From Candidatus Binatia bacterium (GTDB lineage Bacteria; Desulfobacterota; Binatia; UBA1149; JAJCZL01): DNA of 64,000 nt. Both the position numbers and the translations under genes were made by a program. Location: assembly GCA_028278325.1 (NCBI GenBank), contig JANQEO010000151.1:62001-126000 (forward strand). The letters are read 5' to 3'. The notes beneath the pieces were generated by a model that saw nothing but the letters and a program-made list of their open reading frames with translations, was not told the DNA's origin and searched no databases. This document shows, one piece after another, positions 34,360-43,885 of this stretch. Positions within the stretch are counted from its first letter, which is position 1. The number at the start of each line of letters is the position of its first letter.

Positions 34360-34944
34360 ATGGCGCTGGATTCCGAAGGCTTGATAAAGCTGTTCAGCTA
34401 CTACCGCGATGCAGAGACGCGGGGCTGCGGCTTGCTCATGCGCATGATGCAGAGGGTTGACGACCCGGAAGCTCAAGTATTGTTCTCGCGCCACGTCGAC
34501 GACGAGACTCGCCACGCCTGGTTGTGGACCAAGCGCATCAAAGACGAGGGTGGTCTGCCCGTGCCCGTGCCCGACGGTTACCAGCGCCGGTTGGGGCAAG
34601 CTCTGGGAATCCCGCGTTCGATCATCGACCTGTTCGCGTTGACGGTCGTCGTCGAGCAGCGCGCCGAGGCCCGTTACAAAGAGCACCTGGCCAGTCCCTT
34701 GTGCGACGACAAGACTCGAGCGGTGCTCAACGCCGTTACCAAGGACGAGACTTGGCACATCTCCTGGATGGAAGAGTGGATGCTCAAGATGGCGCGGGAA
34801 AAAGGCGAGGAGCAGAAAGTCAAAGATACGCTCGCCCGTTATCGTGAGGCCGAGCAGGAAGTCTGGGAAGAGATCAAGGAAGACGAGCGCGAGTGGCTCG
34901 GATTCTCCTTCAGCGACACCCAGGCCGCTCAGTCGGCAGTCTGA
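34360..34944 (+). CDS. Ferritin-like diiron protein
   Basis: 194 aa, all helical. Diiron-type pattern E19, E49xxH52 (DDETRHAW), E99/E103 (VVEQRAEARY), E130xxH133 (KDETWHISW). This is the ferritin-like fold found in small oxygenases, MiaE-like hydroxylases and similar proteins. It is not a 24-mer storage ferritin by motif. Its stop overlaps by 16 bases the 3' end of a large convergent membrane protein gene. Substrate unknown. Confidence 0.8.
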   Translation: MALDSEGLIKLFSYYRDAETRGCGLLMRMMQRVDDPEAQVLFSRHVDDETRHAWLWTKRIKDEGGLPVPVPDGYQRRLGQALGIPRSIIDLFALTVVVEQRAEARYKEHLASPLCDDKTRAVLNAVTKDETWHISWMEEWMLKMAREKGEEQKVKDTLARYREAEQEVWEEIKEDEREWLGFSFSDTQAAQSAV

Positions 34945-37364
34945 TCGCCTAGCAACTCCAGAGTTCTGACGTTCAGGTAGGGGAGGTAGGCGGGCGCCAG
35001 CCTCACCCTGACCTTTTCTACCCAGTGTCCCGGCAGCTCGAGCTCCCCGTAAGGGTTGCCTTTGAACTCCAACGCCCCCTGTCGTTTGAGCGACGTGCCT
35101 GAAGAGGTGCGTGTTCTGATCCTGTAGACGACGGCTTCGTGAGCGTGGGGGAGAGCCAGTTCCACCCTCAGCTTCAGGCCGTTGACCGGCTCTTCGAATG
35201 TAGCGAGACAATCTATGGCGACGTTTTCTGCGCTCCACCGTGAACCGCGCCGCCAACTTCGTACTCCGGAATCCTCGTCCATCGAATCGGGCGCCGGCCG
35301 GCAGCTCAAGCCGTCGTCTATCGCGGCAACCTTGCTCCTACTCGGCTCCGAGCCGGCCGTGGCAGTCGACCTGAGCAGCCGCGACACTCGAGAGCGACGC
35401 GTAGGTTCGGCGCAGAGCGTGTAGCTGTCGTTGCTGAATATCTCTATGGACTTCCGGTCGCATTTGCCGCCGGCATAGACGACATGAGTGACGTTGTAAC
35501 GTGCCGCCAGTTGGTTCCTGAGCTTCAGGCTCCCTCCGCGCAAGCCTACGACCGCGGCGATGGCCCGCAGTCTTTTCTCGCTGCGCGGACGCGGTCCGGC
35601 GAACACGACGGTGCCGCGGTCGGAGATGGCTGCAACATGCCGGCCGGTATGCGCGGGTATCAATTCCGACAATCCGCTACCGGTGGCGATGACAGACCAG
35701 GACGGAAGCTTGCGCAGTTCGGTGAACAGTTCCTCGGTGTCGCGGCCGAAGCCCAGCTCGGTGTTGATCCGCCACAAGGACCGCGGATCCAGCCGGTCCA
35801 CAGGTAGCTTGTCGAAGGAGAGAAAGACGATGAGCAGCACCGCGAGTAGAGCCGGGCCCCGCGTCGAGGCGCCGACCGGAGCGATGGCGCGCGATCCCTC
35901 GAGCACGGCCGCAGCCAACAAAGCTCCGAACGGGACCAGCCACAGGCCCCGATAGATCATCCAGGGAAGCACCGCCTCTCCGAAGGCGGGGGCGATCCAC
36001 GGACAGTAGGCGAGAGCCATGCCTCCCAGAGCGTTGGAGACCAGCAGTGCCGACCAAGGTTCTCGCCTGCGTGTAAGACACGCCAGTACCCCGAGCATCG
36101 CCAGCGCAAGTAAGGGCTCGGCGATGAGGCGCGGGTTGGCGATCGGACCTCCCGGCTCGAACTCCACGAGGCGGTCCATGCGAACGTGGGCGCGAACGAT
36201 GGGGTGCGTCTTGTTCTGTCCGTAGATGTTTTCGTGGGCCGGCGATCGCAGTTGCTGGTGGACCGCACGGTGTCCGAACCATGCGGGCGGTGCCGCGGCC
36301 CCCAGGATTACGATTGCGACCAATGCCGAACGCAGCAGCGGCAACGGATTTCGGTTGAGCAGCGCCCAGGCCCACCAGGCCAGGAAGCCCAGGATCGCCA
36401 GTAGGTAGATGAGCGCGTGGGTCAACGCCAAGGCCCCTGCGAGCGCGCACAGCAGAGGCAGGCCGCGAAGGGGATTGGCGTCGGCTTGTCTCATGTAGTC
36501 GAGCAGGAACGCCAACAGTACGGGCAGCAACACCATGAGTGCGACGAACTTGTCCTCGGCGATACGGTCGAAGAACGCGTGGTGGGTCGGTGACATGAAC
36601 GGGAAGGACGTCGCGAAGAAAACGGCCAGTGTGCAGACGAGCCCCATCACCGCGCGGTTGCCGGCGCCGAACAGGGCGCGTGAAAAGGAAAGATGCGATG
36701 CCACAAGTAGGGCGCTCAGGAGGACGGGGGCGACGCGCTGGAAGATCGCCGGCGTGGGCAAGTTCCCCAGCTCGGCCCACGCCGAAAGAGCCAGTATCCA
36801 CCCGTTGGCGATGAAGCGGTGGATCCACACCGGCCCGCCGAAGAAAGGTTCGCTCCACGACAAGGTTTCGTTCAACGGCAGCCGCGCGGCGTACGCCAGA
36901 TACCACATGCGATCGCGGGCGATGTTCTCACCGCCTGCGGCCATGACGCAGACCACGACGATGATCAGGGCCACCAAGGTCGAGGACGCTCGCGTCCAGC
37001 CGGTCGTGATCCGTTTACGGCGCGCGGGAGCCACCAAGGCCAGGATGAGTGTGACCGCCAGCAGTTCCGCCATGACCAGGTGCAGGGAACCGCGCGTGAC
37101 GTGCGCCACCAGTCCGAGCACTGCAAGAATGCCGATGGAGGCGGCGAATGCACGGGCCAGCGTTTCGAGGGGATGAGCCTGGTCATCGGTCGCACCCCCG
37201 ACCAGGCGGTCGAGAAGATAGCCGGGCATGACAAGAACGGCGGCAAAGGCCGGGATCCCCACGAGCCAGATGCCGGCGGCCGGGTTCAAAACCGGCATGA
37301 GTTGGCCGCCGACGAAAGACACGGCCCAAAGGGCAGCCGTCAGCAGGAAGAGGACGGCTTTCAA
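34929..37364 (-). CDS. Large multi-pass membrane protein, GT-C-like, paralogue 2
   Basis: 811 aa. About 12-14 membrane helices in residues 1-530 and a soluble C-terminal domain. The first periplasmic loop holds DRMWYLAYAARLPLNETLSW, a charged-aromatic stretch as in GT-C glycosyltransferases that use polyprenyl donors. A conserved block TGRHVAAISDRGTVVFAGPR is shared with the gene upstream (TGRRVLATSDRGTIVFTGDR). It starts 4 bases after its paralogue ends. Possibly a cell-envelope sugar transferase; no named family recognised. Confidence 0.6.
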   Translation of the reverse strand: MKAVLFLLTAALWAVSFVGGQLMPVLNPAAGIWLVGIPAFAAVLVMPGYLLDRLVGGATDDQAHPLETLARAFAASIGILAVLGLVAHVTRGSLHLVMAELLAVTLILALVAPARRKRITTGWTRASSTLVALIIVVVCVMAAGGENIARDRMWYLAYAARLPLNETLSWSEPFFGGPVWIHRFIANGWILALSAWAELGNLPTPAIFQRVAPVLLSALLVASHLSFSRALFGAGNRAVMGLVCTLAVFFATSFPFMSPTHHAFFDRIAEDKFVALMVLLPVLLAFLLDYMRQADANPLRGLPLLCALAGALALTHALIYLLAILGFLAWWAWALLNRNPLPLLRSALVAIVILGAAAPPAWFGHRAVHQQLRSPAHENIYGQNKTHPIVRAHVRMDRLVEFEPGGPIANPRLIAEPLLALAMLGVLACLTRRREPWSALLVSNALGGMALAYCPWIAPAFGEAVLPWMIYRGLWLVPFGALLAAAVLEGSRAIAPVGASTRGPALLAVLLIVFLSFDKLPVDRLDPRSLWRINTELGFGRDTEELFTELRKLPSWSVIATGSGLSELIPAHTGRHVAAISDRGTVVFAGPRPRSEKRLRAIAAVVGLRGGSLKLRNQLAARYNVTHVVYAGGKCDRKSIEIFSNDSYTLCAEPTRRSRVSRLLRSTATAGSEPSRSKVAAIDDGLSCRPAPDSMDEDSGVRSWRRGSRWSAENVAIDCLATFEEPVNGLKLRVELALPHAHEAVVYRIRTRTSSGTSLKRQGALEFKGNPYGELELPGHWVEKVRVRLAPAYLPYLNVRTLELLGDQTAD

Positions 37365-37368
37365 CTAT

Positions 37369-39759
37369 TCACTCCCCGATGCCTTTTCCTTCGAGGGTGA
37401 GCGAGAGATCGTCGAGCTTGAGGAAGGGTAGGAACTCCGGGAAGACTTTGATGGTCATGGTCTCGATCTCGCCGTCCGGCAGACTGTAGCGTTGCCGCTG
37501 CCCGTGCCGGCTGCGCGTGCGTGTGCGTTGCCTCCATCCTAGCTTGCCGCCCATGCCGGCGGCGACACTGATCATGTATTCATCCACGCCCCTTCCCAGG
37601 ATGGGGTCCAGTATAAGGGTGCGCGGCCTAAAGGCATGGCTGTCGCGGGGCTTTATCACGCAAAACATGTGGGGATGCCGGGGCGACCAGGGTCCCGAGC
37701 GCGGCCAGTGTAGAAAACGCGCGCTTTCATCGAGAGGGGGACTGCATTCGGCTGCCAACGCAGCGTCAGGATCGAAGAGCATGTCGCGAAGCGATACCAC
37801 GACGTCGCCGTCGCTTTCAGCTCGGGCCGGCGTCAGGGTGTCTCCGGGCGCAGGTGCCGAGGGTGCGAACGTGCACAGTTCGAAACCGGCCAGGTGAAAG
37901 AGCGTGTTGTTGCAGTAAAGGGCCGCTGCGCTGCCGGGTTCGAACAGGATGTGTGTGGGCGCGGGTACGTCGGGCAGCGGCTCCCAGATCCCCGACATGA
38001 TTGCCGCCCTGGCTCTCAATCGTCTTTCGCCCAGCTCGCGGTCGCCGGTGAACACTATGGTCCCCCGGTCGGATGTGGCCAGCACCCTGCGGCCGGTCAG
38101 TGCGGGTATGCGCTCGCTTATCTCGGGCGCTGCAGCGACGATCGCGTCGGCGTCGAGGCGGGACAGGGCCTTCATCGCCTCGGCGAAGGGTCCTTCGGTC
38201 GGAGTTGCCAGCTCCAGGCGCTCAGGCCGCGGGCTGCCGCCTAGCATCCGAACCGTCCAGGGCATGGCAACGCTGACAAGGATCAGTACGGGCACCCATC
38301 TGTAAGCCCCTACAAGACCTGATGCGCGGTCCGTTACCAGCGCCAACCAAGCCGTAAAGGGGACGACCCACAGCAGGCGATACACCATCCATGGCAGGAT
38401 GACGGCGCCGGCCAGCATGGCCAGAGGCGGAACGAATGCGATCGAGAGGGGCAGTAGGGTGGCAGTCAGAAGGTAACTGCGCACCAGCGGTGGGGCCCAC
38501 CAAGCCAACGGGATGCAGGCCAGCGAAAGCAGTGTGACGGGATGTGCTAGTAGTTGAGGTCTGACCATGTAGAGGCCGTTGTCGAACTCGATGAGACGAC
38601 CGCGGGCGTGATGGATGCGCACGACGGGATGGTCGGGTACCGACATTGTCGCGCCGTCGGATCGCAACTGGTTGCGTGCCTGCACTCCCTGGTAAGCCGG
38701 AAAGGATGCCGCCAGCAGCAGCACGGCCAGGAGGGGCCCGGCGAGGGCGAGACGAACTTGTTTGCTCGCGAGGGCAACGAGCGTGAACGGAACCAGCACC
38801 GACAAGACCAGCCCGTAGACGAGCCCATGACAGGTTGCCTGAGCCGCGGCTGCGGCCGCCATCAGCCCGACTCTGCCGTGTGACGGCCTCCTCAGGCCGC
38901 TCAGAAATGCCCCGGTCGTGACCGGTGCCATGACCAGGAGGGCGAGCAGTTTGTCTTCCGGCATTCGCGCCGAAACCGGCATGAGGGAGCCGCTGGCCCA
39001 GTAGAGGCCCGAGGCGAGAACGAGAAGCCAAGCGCAGCGGCCCGGTCCGAACAAGGAGCGGCCGAAGAAGAGCGCCGATGAAAACGCGAGGGGAACGAGC
39101 AAGAGAGGGCTTGCGCGTTCGTAGAGCCAGGCCGGCTCGACGGAGGCTAGCTTGGCCCACACCGCCATGGCGGTGAGCCAACAGTTGAATCCGAAACGCG
39201 CAGGGACGTGTCCGCTGGCGAAGAACGGTTCGCCGAGCCCGACCGCTCCCGACTCCATGTATCCGCGGACATAGGCGAGGTACCACCAGCGGTCGATGCT
39301 GCCGGTTCTCGTCAGGTTCCATGCCGAGGCGGTCAACAGGAGCACGAGCAGGGCTACAAGCATGATGACCAGCCTGCCGGCGTCCTCGTCGGCGACTTCG
39401 GTTTCGCCGCGGGGGCGAGCAGGCACGACGAAAGCCGCAAGGGCCAGGATCAGCAGCGTCACGCAGTATGCCGGAACGAAGGAATCCAGTGTGGCGCCGG
39501 CGGCGAAGGGATACGCAAGGGCGGGCAGTAACACTGCCAACGACGCTGTGAATTTCACCGACAGTGTTTCGGCGAATCTGCGTGTATCGGTCAGGCCGAA
39601 CACGTGGCACAGTAGCCAGCCCGGCACGCAGAACAGCGCGAAGGCGACTAGCAGAGCTCTAGTATAGGGCCCGGGGTTGCCGACCTCGTAGCCCGTGACG
39701 ATGAGGCAGAGGTATCCGGCTGCCGCCAGGGCGACCGAAACCCACCACCGGGAATTCAT
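37369..39759 (-). CDS. Large multi-pass membrane protein, GT-C-like, paralogue 1
   Basis: 796 aa, same architecture as the gene just downstream: many helices to about residue 510, then a soluble part with a C-terminal beta domain. Shared blocks with that gene: DRWWYLAYVRGYMESGAVGL and EPFF, MPEDKLLALLVMAPV, TCHGLVYGLVL and the TGRRVLATSDRGTIVF segment. The pair arose by tandem duplication and has diverged strongly. First gene of the two-gene operon. Function unknown; envelope glycosylation is an inference from topology. Confidence 0.6.
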   Translation of the reverse strand: MNSRWWVSVALAAAGYLCLIVTGYEVGNPGPYTRALLVAFALFCVPGWLLCHVFGLTDTRRFAETLSVKFTASLAVLLPALAYPFAAGATLDSFVPAYCVTLLILALAAFVVPARPRGETEVADEDAGRLVIMLVALLVLLLTASAWNLTRTGSIDRWWYLAYVRGYMESGAVGLGEPFFASGHVPARFGFNCWLTAMAVWAKLASVEPAWLYERASPLLLVPLAFSSALFFGRSLFGPGRCAWLLVLASGLYWASGSLMPVSARMPEDKLLALLVMAPVTTGAFLSGLRRPSHGRVGLMAAAAAAQATCHGLVYGLVLSVLVPFTLVALASKQVRLALAGPLLAVLLLAASFPAYQGVQARNQLRSDGATMSVPDHPVVRIHHARGRLIEFDNGLYMVRPQLLAHPVTLLSLACIPLAWWAPPLVRSYLLTATLLPLSIAFVPPLAMLAGAVILPWMVYRLLWVVPFTAWLALVTDRASGLVGAYRWVPVLILVSVAMPWTVRMLGGSPRPERLELATPTEGPFAEAMKALSRLDADAIVAAAPEISERIPALTGRRVLATSDRGTIVFTGDRELGERRLRARAAIMSGIWEPLPDVPAPTHILFEPGSAAALYCNNTLFHLAGFELCTFAPSAPAPGDTLTPARAESDGDVVVSLRDMLFDPDAALAAECSPPLDESARFLHWPRSGPWSPRHPHMFCVIKPRDSHAFRPRTLILDPILGRGVDEYMISVAAGMGGKLGWRQRTRTRSRHGQRQRYSLPDGEIETMTIKVFPEFLPFLKLDDLSLTLEGKGIGE

Positions 39760-39781
39760 CGGGGCAGGCGTGACTGCGCGC

Positions 39782-40786
39782 CTAGGAGGCCGGCGCCATC
39801 AACTGTAGATACATGTCGGTGATTTCCGGACCCATCTCCACCGGCAGGCCTAGGATAGGCAGGCCGACGCCGGCTTCACGCCATTCTCCCAGCCGCGTCC
39901 GGCAAAAGGCGGGGTCACCGGCGATCACCAGAGCGTCGAGCATTTCTTGGGACACCGCCGCGGCAGCTTCGTCGCGCTTTCCTGAGGCATAGAGGTCGCG
40001 CACCAGGTCGGCATTGTCGGCGAAGCCCAGCCGCGAGAGCATGGCGTGATAGTAGGTGCCCATGCCGCCTATATAAAAGGAGATGAGGCCGCGGGCGTGT
40101 TGATAACTCTGTTCCTTTTCGGGCATGGGGATGACCGTCGTAAAAGGCGACGTAACGACCTCGTTCGGGTCTCGCCCGCTCACCGCGGCGCCCTCGGCGA
40201 GTAGCTTACGCCCCAACTCGAGCTTGGTGTAGGGCCAGAAGGTCGGTATCCAGCCGTCGGCGAGTTCGCCGATCATGCGGATGGCCTTGTCGTTGAGGCA
40301 TGCGCAGTAGATGGGAATCCTGTCGCGAACCGGCGTCATCTCGAGCTTGAAGTGTCTGAAGTCCCACAGGTCCGCGCCCGCGTCGTCGAGACGCCCGCCG
40401 GCGATCAGCTTCTGTATCACTTGTATGTACTGGCGCAGACGGGTCAGAGGTTTCTTGTAGGGTACGCCGTGAAAGCCCTCTATGACCTTGGCGCCCGAGG
40501 TGCCGAGTCCGAGCAGCACCCTGCCCTCCGAGACTTCGTCGAGTGTGGCTGCCTGCATGGCCAGGAGGCCCGGCGAGCGGCTGAACACGTTCACGATGCC
40601 GGTGCCGAGTTTGATGTTCTTGGTGTGTGCCGCGACTTCGGTCAGGAGGGTAAACGCCTCGTAGCCCCAAGCTTCGGCGATCCAGAACGAATCGTAGCCC
40701 AACTCGTCGGCCTGCTGCGCGGCTCTCAATACGGCCTTGCGGTCGTAGTTCTTCCAGAAAGCGACTAGTCCGGTTGTTTCTTCCAC
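39782..40786 (-). CDS. LLM-class F420-dependent oxidoreductase
   Basis: 334 aa TIM-barrel luciferase-like protein. Landmarks: AQQADELGYDSFWIAEAWGYEAFTLL, KLGTGIVNVFSRSPGLLAMQAATLDEVS, GRVLLGLGTSGAKVIEGFHG and CACLNDKAIRMIGELADGWIP. These match F420-dependent methylene-H4MPT reductase-like enzymes rather than FMN luciferases. Electron transfer by F420H2 is an inference. Divergent from the HAD-like gene. One of three LLM proteins in this window. Confidence 0.9.
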   Translation of the reverse strand: MEETTGLVAFWKNYDRKAVLRAAQQADELGYDSFWIAEAWGYEAFTLLTEVAAHTKNIKLGTGIVNVFSRSPGLLAMQAATLDEVSEGRVLLGLGTSGAKVIEGFHGVPYKKPLTRLRQYIQVIQKLIAGGRLDDAGADLWDFRHFKLEMTPVRDRIPIYCACLNDKAIRMIGELADGWIPTFWPYTKLELGRKLLAEGAAVSGRDPNEVVTSPFTTVIPMPEKEQSYQHARGLISFYIGGMGTYYHAMLSRLGFADNADLVRDLYASGKRDEAAAAVSQEMLDALVIAGDPAFCRTRLGEWREAGVGLPILGLPVEMGPEITDMYLQLMAPAS

Positions 40787-40871
40787 GCGCCTATCTAGGG
40801 GGCGCGGCCTTCATGAGTCAACCCGGCAAGCAGCCGCACTTGCGCCCGCCGACGGCAGGCGCATAGATACC

Positions 40872-42263
40872 GTGGTCGTCGTGAGAAGGCCCTATTTCAG
40901 ATTGGTCGACCGCTACGAGGTCGTCGGCGGAGCAGGCAGGCTGGCGGAGCGGATTGCCGAAGTGATTCCGTCCGAGACCGACTTCATCGTCTTGGATCTC
41001 GATCGCACCGTGCATCGTGACGTTACCATCGGTGAACAGCTCGGTTGGGAGATGGTGGCCGACCGAAGCGGTTCGGGCGGAGGCAATGAACGGCTCACAC
41101 CGATAATTTCTCTCCGACATCCGTTGGGGACGTCGTGCAACCTCGCGAAAGCCGTCGTGCGCTGGGGGCCTGCCGGGCTCGTGTATGCAGCCACGGTCAG
41201 GGCGGGCGAACGCTGGCCCAACTGGGGCCGCACGCTGACTTCGGGCTTGGGAGTCGGGTATGTCGACCGGATACAGGGCCTCATGAGAACCATCCTGATG
41301 ATGAACTCGGCCGGCTATACCAAGGAATCGTTGAGACGGCTGGCCGCGCGGGCATGGCATAGGTGGAAGCCGAACCAGGTCGTCGACCGAGACGTGATTG
41401 TCGCCATCCGGGCACACTGCCCGCGTCTGAAAGGAGTGGTACTGTCGAGTGCGTCCACGGAGCCTACCGTGAGTTACGCTGCCGAAGAACTCGGTGTCGA
41501 CGGCTACATAGCGAGCACCGTCGACGCCTATGAAGATTCGAGGGGCGAAGTGCTGTCGGCGCCGGTTGGTGCGCCCGCCTGGTCACTGCGCCGCCGGCCG
41601 CGGTTTTTCTCGCGGCCCGGTGCAGTCGTTCACAACTCGGCGGCCAACAAGATCAGCTTTCTGCGAATGCAGTTCCCCGAGATATTCGACCGCGGCGCAG
41701 TATCCATAGGCATCACCGACAACTCTTACAGTGAGGACAGCACCTGGCCCGACCACTTCTCGCAGGTGGTGGCGTTGAACTCTCGCCATCCCTTCTCTCC
41801 TTATGTGCGCACCTCTTCTCCTTGCCAGAAATTGAGCGTCGTGGACGCCGCCCCCGCTGCTGACGCGGCTGCCCCATCGCAGCCGCGCGCCGGACTTACC
41901 GCCCGCGCTTACGATGCAGCCCAGTTGGCCGCCGCCATGGTCGGTTTCGAGACCGAGCGCTTGGAAGCGCTCATGGCCGCCAAGCGCAACGCCCGTGAAC
42001 GCGCTGCCGAAGTGTTCGACGAATCGATGAGGCGGGCGATGACCCGTCTCGTGTCCGCGCTGACCGATACCGTGATGCGCTACAACGAGGCGGCTGCCGC
42101 GAGCAAGCCGCGGCTCGGTCGGGAACTACACCGTATGCACGCGCGGCTTCGTCGCTTGAGGGGGCGCCTCACCAAAGCGGGACGTGAGGCCGCGCGCATC
42201 GATTTCGAGATCGAGTTGATGAGGCGACGCGCGGCCGGCTTGTTGGCGATCCGCGACACTTAG
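40872..42263 (+). CDS. HAD-like protein of unknown role
   Basis: 463 aa with a GTG start. The N-terminal third carries a HAD-type first motif (IVLDLDRTVHRDVTIGEQ, about residues 37-54), a possible second motif Ser/Thr in GVVLSSASTEP, and an Asp-containing region ITDNSYSEDSTWPDHF near residue 280. So it may be a phosphatase-like protein. The last 150 residues are helical and Arg/Ala-rich (a probable coiled coil, KRNARERAAEVFDESMRRA). I do not recognise the full protein. Upstream of the LLM-nuclease pair on the same strand. Confidence 0.55.
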   Translation: MVVVRRPYFRLVDRYEVVGGAGRLAERIAEVIPSETDFIVLDLDRTVHRDVTIGEQLGWEMVADRSGSGGGNERLTPIISLRHPLGTSCNLAKAVVRWGPAGLVYAATVRAGERWPNWGRTLTSGLGVGYVDRIQGLMRTILMMNSAGYTKESLRRLAARAWHRWKPNQVVDRDVIVAIRAHCPRLKGVVLSSASTEPTVSYAAEELGVDGYIASTVDAYEDSRGEVLSAPVGAPAWSLRRRPRFFSRPGAVVHNSAANKISFLRMQFPEIFDRGAVSIGITDNSYSEDSTWPDHFSQVVALNSRHPFSPYVRTSSPCQKLSVVDAAPAADAAAPSQPRAGLTARAYDAAQLAAAMVGFETERLEALMAAKRNARERAAEVFDESMRRAMTRLVSALTDTVMRYNEAAAASKPRLGRELHRMHARLRRLRGRLTKAGREAARIDFEIELMRRRAAGLLAIRDT

Positions 42264-42328
42264 CGCAGGTTGGCCACGAGCGCGGCGCTGTGCAAGCATC
42301 CGCGCATCCTCGACAGGAGAGAAAGCGA

Positions 42329-43357
42329 ATGAAACTCGGGTTGACTGCGGCCGGGATGGGCCGCGACGTGAAGATCGACATCGACATGATCAAGGAGGCC
42401 GAAACGCTCGGCTATGACTCCGTGTGGACCGCCGAAGCGTGGGGCGCAGACGCGATAACGCCCTTGGCGTGGATCGCGGCCAAGACCGAGCGCATCAAGC
42501 TGGGAACCGGCATCATGCAGATGTCGGCCCGCACGCCCGCCATGTGCGCGATGCAGGCGATGACCGTCGACCAGCTTTCCGGTGGCCGCATGATCGTCGG
42601 GCTCGGCCCCTCGGGTCCACAGGTCATCGAAGGTTGGCACGGCGTTCCTTACGGCAAGCCTTTGACCCGCACCCGCGAGTACATCGAGATCATGCGCATG
42701 GTCTTCGCGCGCGAGAAGAAGGTCGAGTTCGACGGTGTCGAGTATCAGGTTCCCTACCGCGGCGAGGGCGCCAGCGGTTTGGGCAAGCCCTTGCGCAGCA
42801 TACTTCACGGCCGCGCTGACATTCCCATCTTCACGGCTACCATCTCACCCAAGGGTGTCAGGCTCGCGGCAGAGATCGCGGACGGGTTCATGCCGATCTG
42901 GATCAGCCCCGAAGGATTCTCGACTCTGGAAGACGACATACAGGCGGGGTTCCAGGCCGCGGGCGGGGGAAAGGGATTCGATAACTTCGAGATACTGCCG
43001 TTGATCACGGCGGTGATCGGCGACGACGTGGACGAGTGCCGGGACAAGGTTCGGCCCGCGATTGCATTGTACGTCGGCGGCATGGGGGCCAAGAACAAGA
43101 ACTTCTACAACAACCTCGTGTCGCGCATGGGCTGGGCTGATGCTGCGAGAGAGATCCAGGACCTCTACCTGTCGGGCAATCAGCTCGAGGCCATCGGCAA
43201 GGTGCCCGACGATCTCGTCGATGCCATAACACTGGTCGGCCCCGAAGAGCGCGTCAAAGATCGACTCGCGGCGTGGAAGGAGTCGCCCGCCAGTGGGCTC
43301 ATCCTAAACGGAGCCAATATCGAGACCGTCCGGACCATGGCCAAGCTTTGCTCCTGA
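42329..43357 (+). CDS. LLM-class F420-dependent oxidoreductase
   Basis: 342 aa from the ATG at 42329, chosen for AGGAGAG upstream. Typical blocks: EAETLGYDSVWTAEAWGADA, KLGTGIMQMSARTPAMCAMQ, GGRMIVGLGPSGPQVIEGWHG and IPIFTATISPKGVRLAAEIADG. Similar in plan to the LLM protein encoded on the minus strand from 40786. It ends 4 bases before the nuclease-like lipoprotein. Substrate unknown. Confidence 0.9.
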   Translation: MKLGLTAAGMGRDVKIDIDMIKEAETLGYDSVWTAEAWGADAITPLAWIAAKTERIKLGTGIMQMSARTPAMCAMQAMTVDQLSGGRMIVGLGPSGPQVIEGWHGVPYGKPLTRTREYIEIMRMVFAREKKVEFDGVEYQVPYRGEGASGLGKPLRSILHGRADIPIFTATISPKGVRLAAEIADGFMPIWISPEGFSTLEDDIQAGFQAAGGGKGFDNFEILPLITAVIGDDVDECRDKVRPAIALYVGGMGAKNKNFYNNLVSRMGWADAAREIQDLYLSGNQLEAIGKVPDDLVDAITLVGPEERVKDRLAAWKESPASGLILNGANIETVRTMAKLCS

Positions 43358-43361
43358 GCTG

Positions 43362-43883
43362 GTGCCCAAGCGCGCGTTGACGGTACCAGTGGCAGCGCTC
43401 GCGCTGACCCTGGCATTGCTTTCCCAGGCCTGTGCCGGGCCCTCCGGCGGCGGACTGCTCGAGGGAACGGCGACGGTGATCGACGGTGACGGCCTCTACG
43501 TAGCTGAAACGGAGGTGCGCCTTTTCGGCATCGACGCACCGGAGATCGGTCAGTACTGTAAACGTGGCGGCGCCAACAGGTGGCGTTGCGGACAGTACTC
43601 TACAGTGGCCCTGGACGGCTTGGCCGGAGGCAAGCAGGTGAGTTGTAAGGTGCGCACTACCGATTCCTACGGTCGTGCGATCGCGGTGTGCACGAGGCAG
43701 GGGCGTGATCTGGCCGAGCAGCTAGTGCGCCGAGGGTGGGCTCTTGCTTACCGTCGCTTCAGTGACCGCTATGTCGAGGCCGAGGAAACCGCGCGTGATG
43801 CGAAGTCGGGCATCTGGTCGGGCGAGTTCGAGGAGCCTTGGCACTGGCGACGCCGTCGACGAGAAGGCGGCGCCGAGAACTAG
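43362..43883 (+). CDS. Thermonuclease (SNase) family lipoprotein
   Basis: 173 aa with a GTG start, 4 bases after the LLM gene. Signal with lipobox (ALALTLALLSQAC), so probably lipid-anchored. SNase core: ATVIDGDGLYVAETEVRLFGIDAPEIGQ, with catalytic Arg and Asp, then YGRAIAVC and LVRRGWALAY. The four cysteines suggest disulphides outside the cytoplasm. Ca-dependent degradation of DNA or RNA. Convergent with the isomerase-like gene. Confidence 0.88.
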   Translation: MPKRALTVPVAALALTLALLSQACAGPSGGGLLEGTATVIDGDGLYVAETEVRLFGIDAPEIGQYCKRGGANRWRCGQYSTVALDGLAGGKQVSCKVRTTDSYGRAIAVCTRQGRDLAEQLVRRGWALAYRRFSDRYVEAEETARDAKSGIWSGEFEEPWHWRRRRREGGAEN

Positions 43884-43885
43884 CC

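Noticed and set aside
33466..35256. 596-aa frame opposite the MFS and ferritin-like genes
   Set aside because: Shadow translation spanning two real genes; no domain recognisable.
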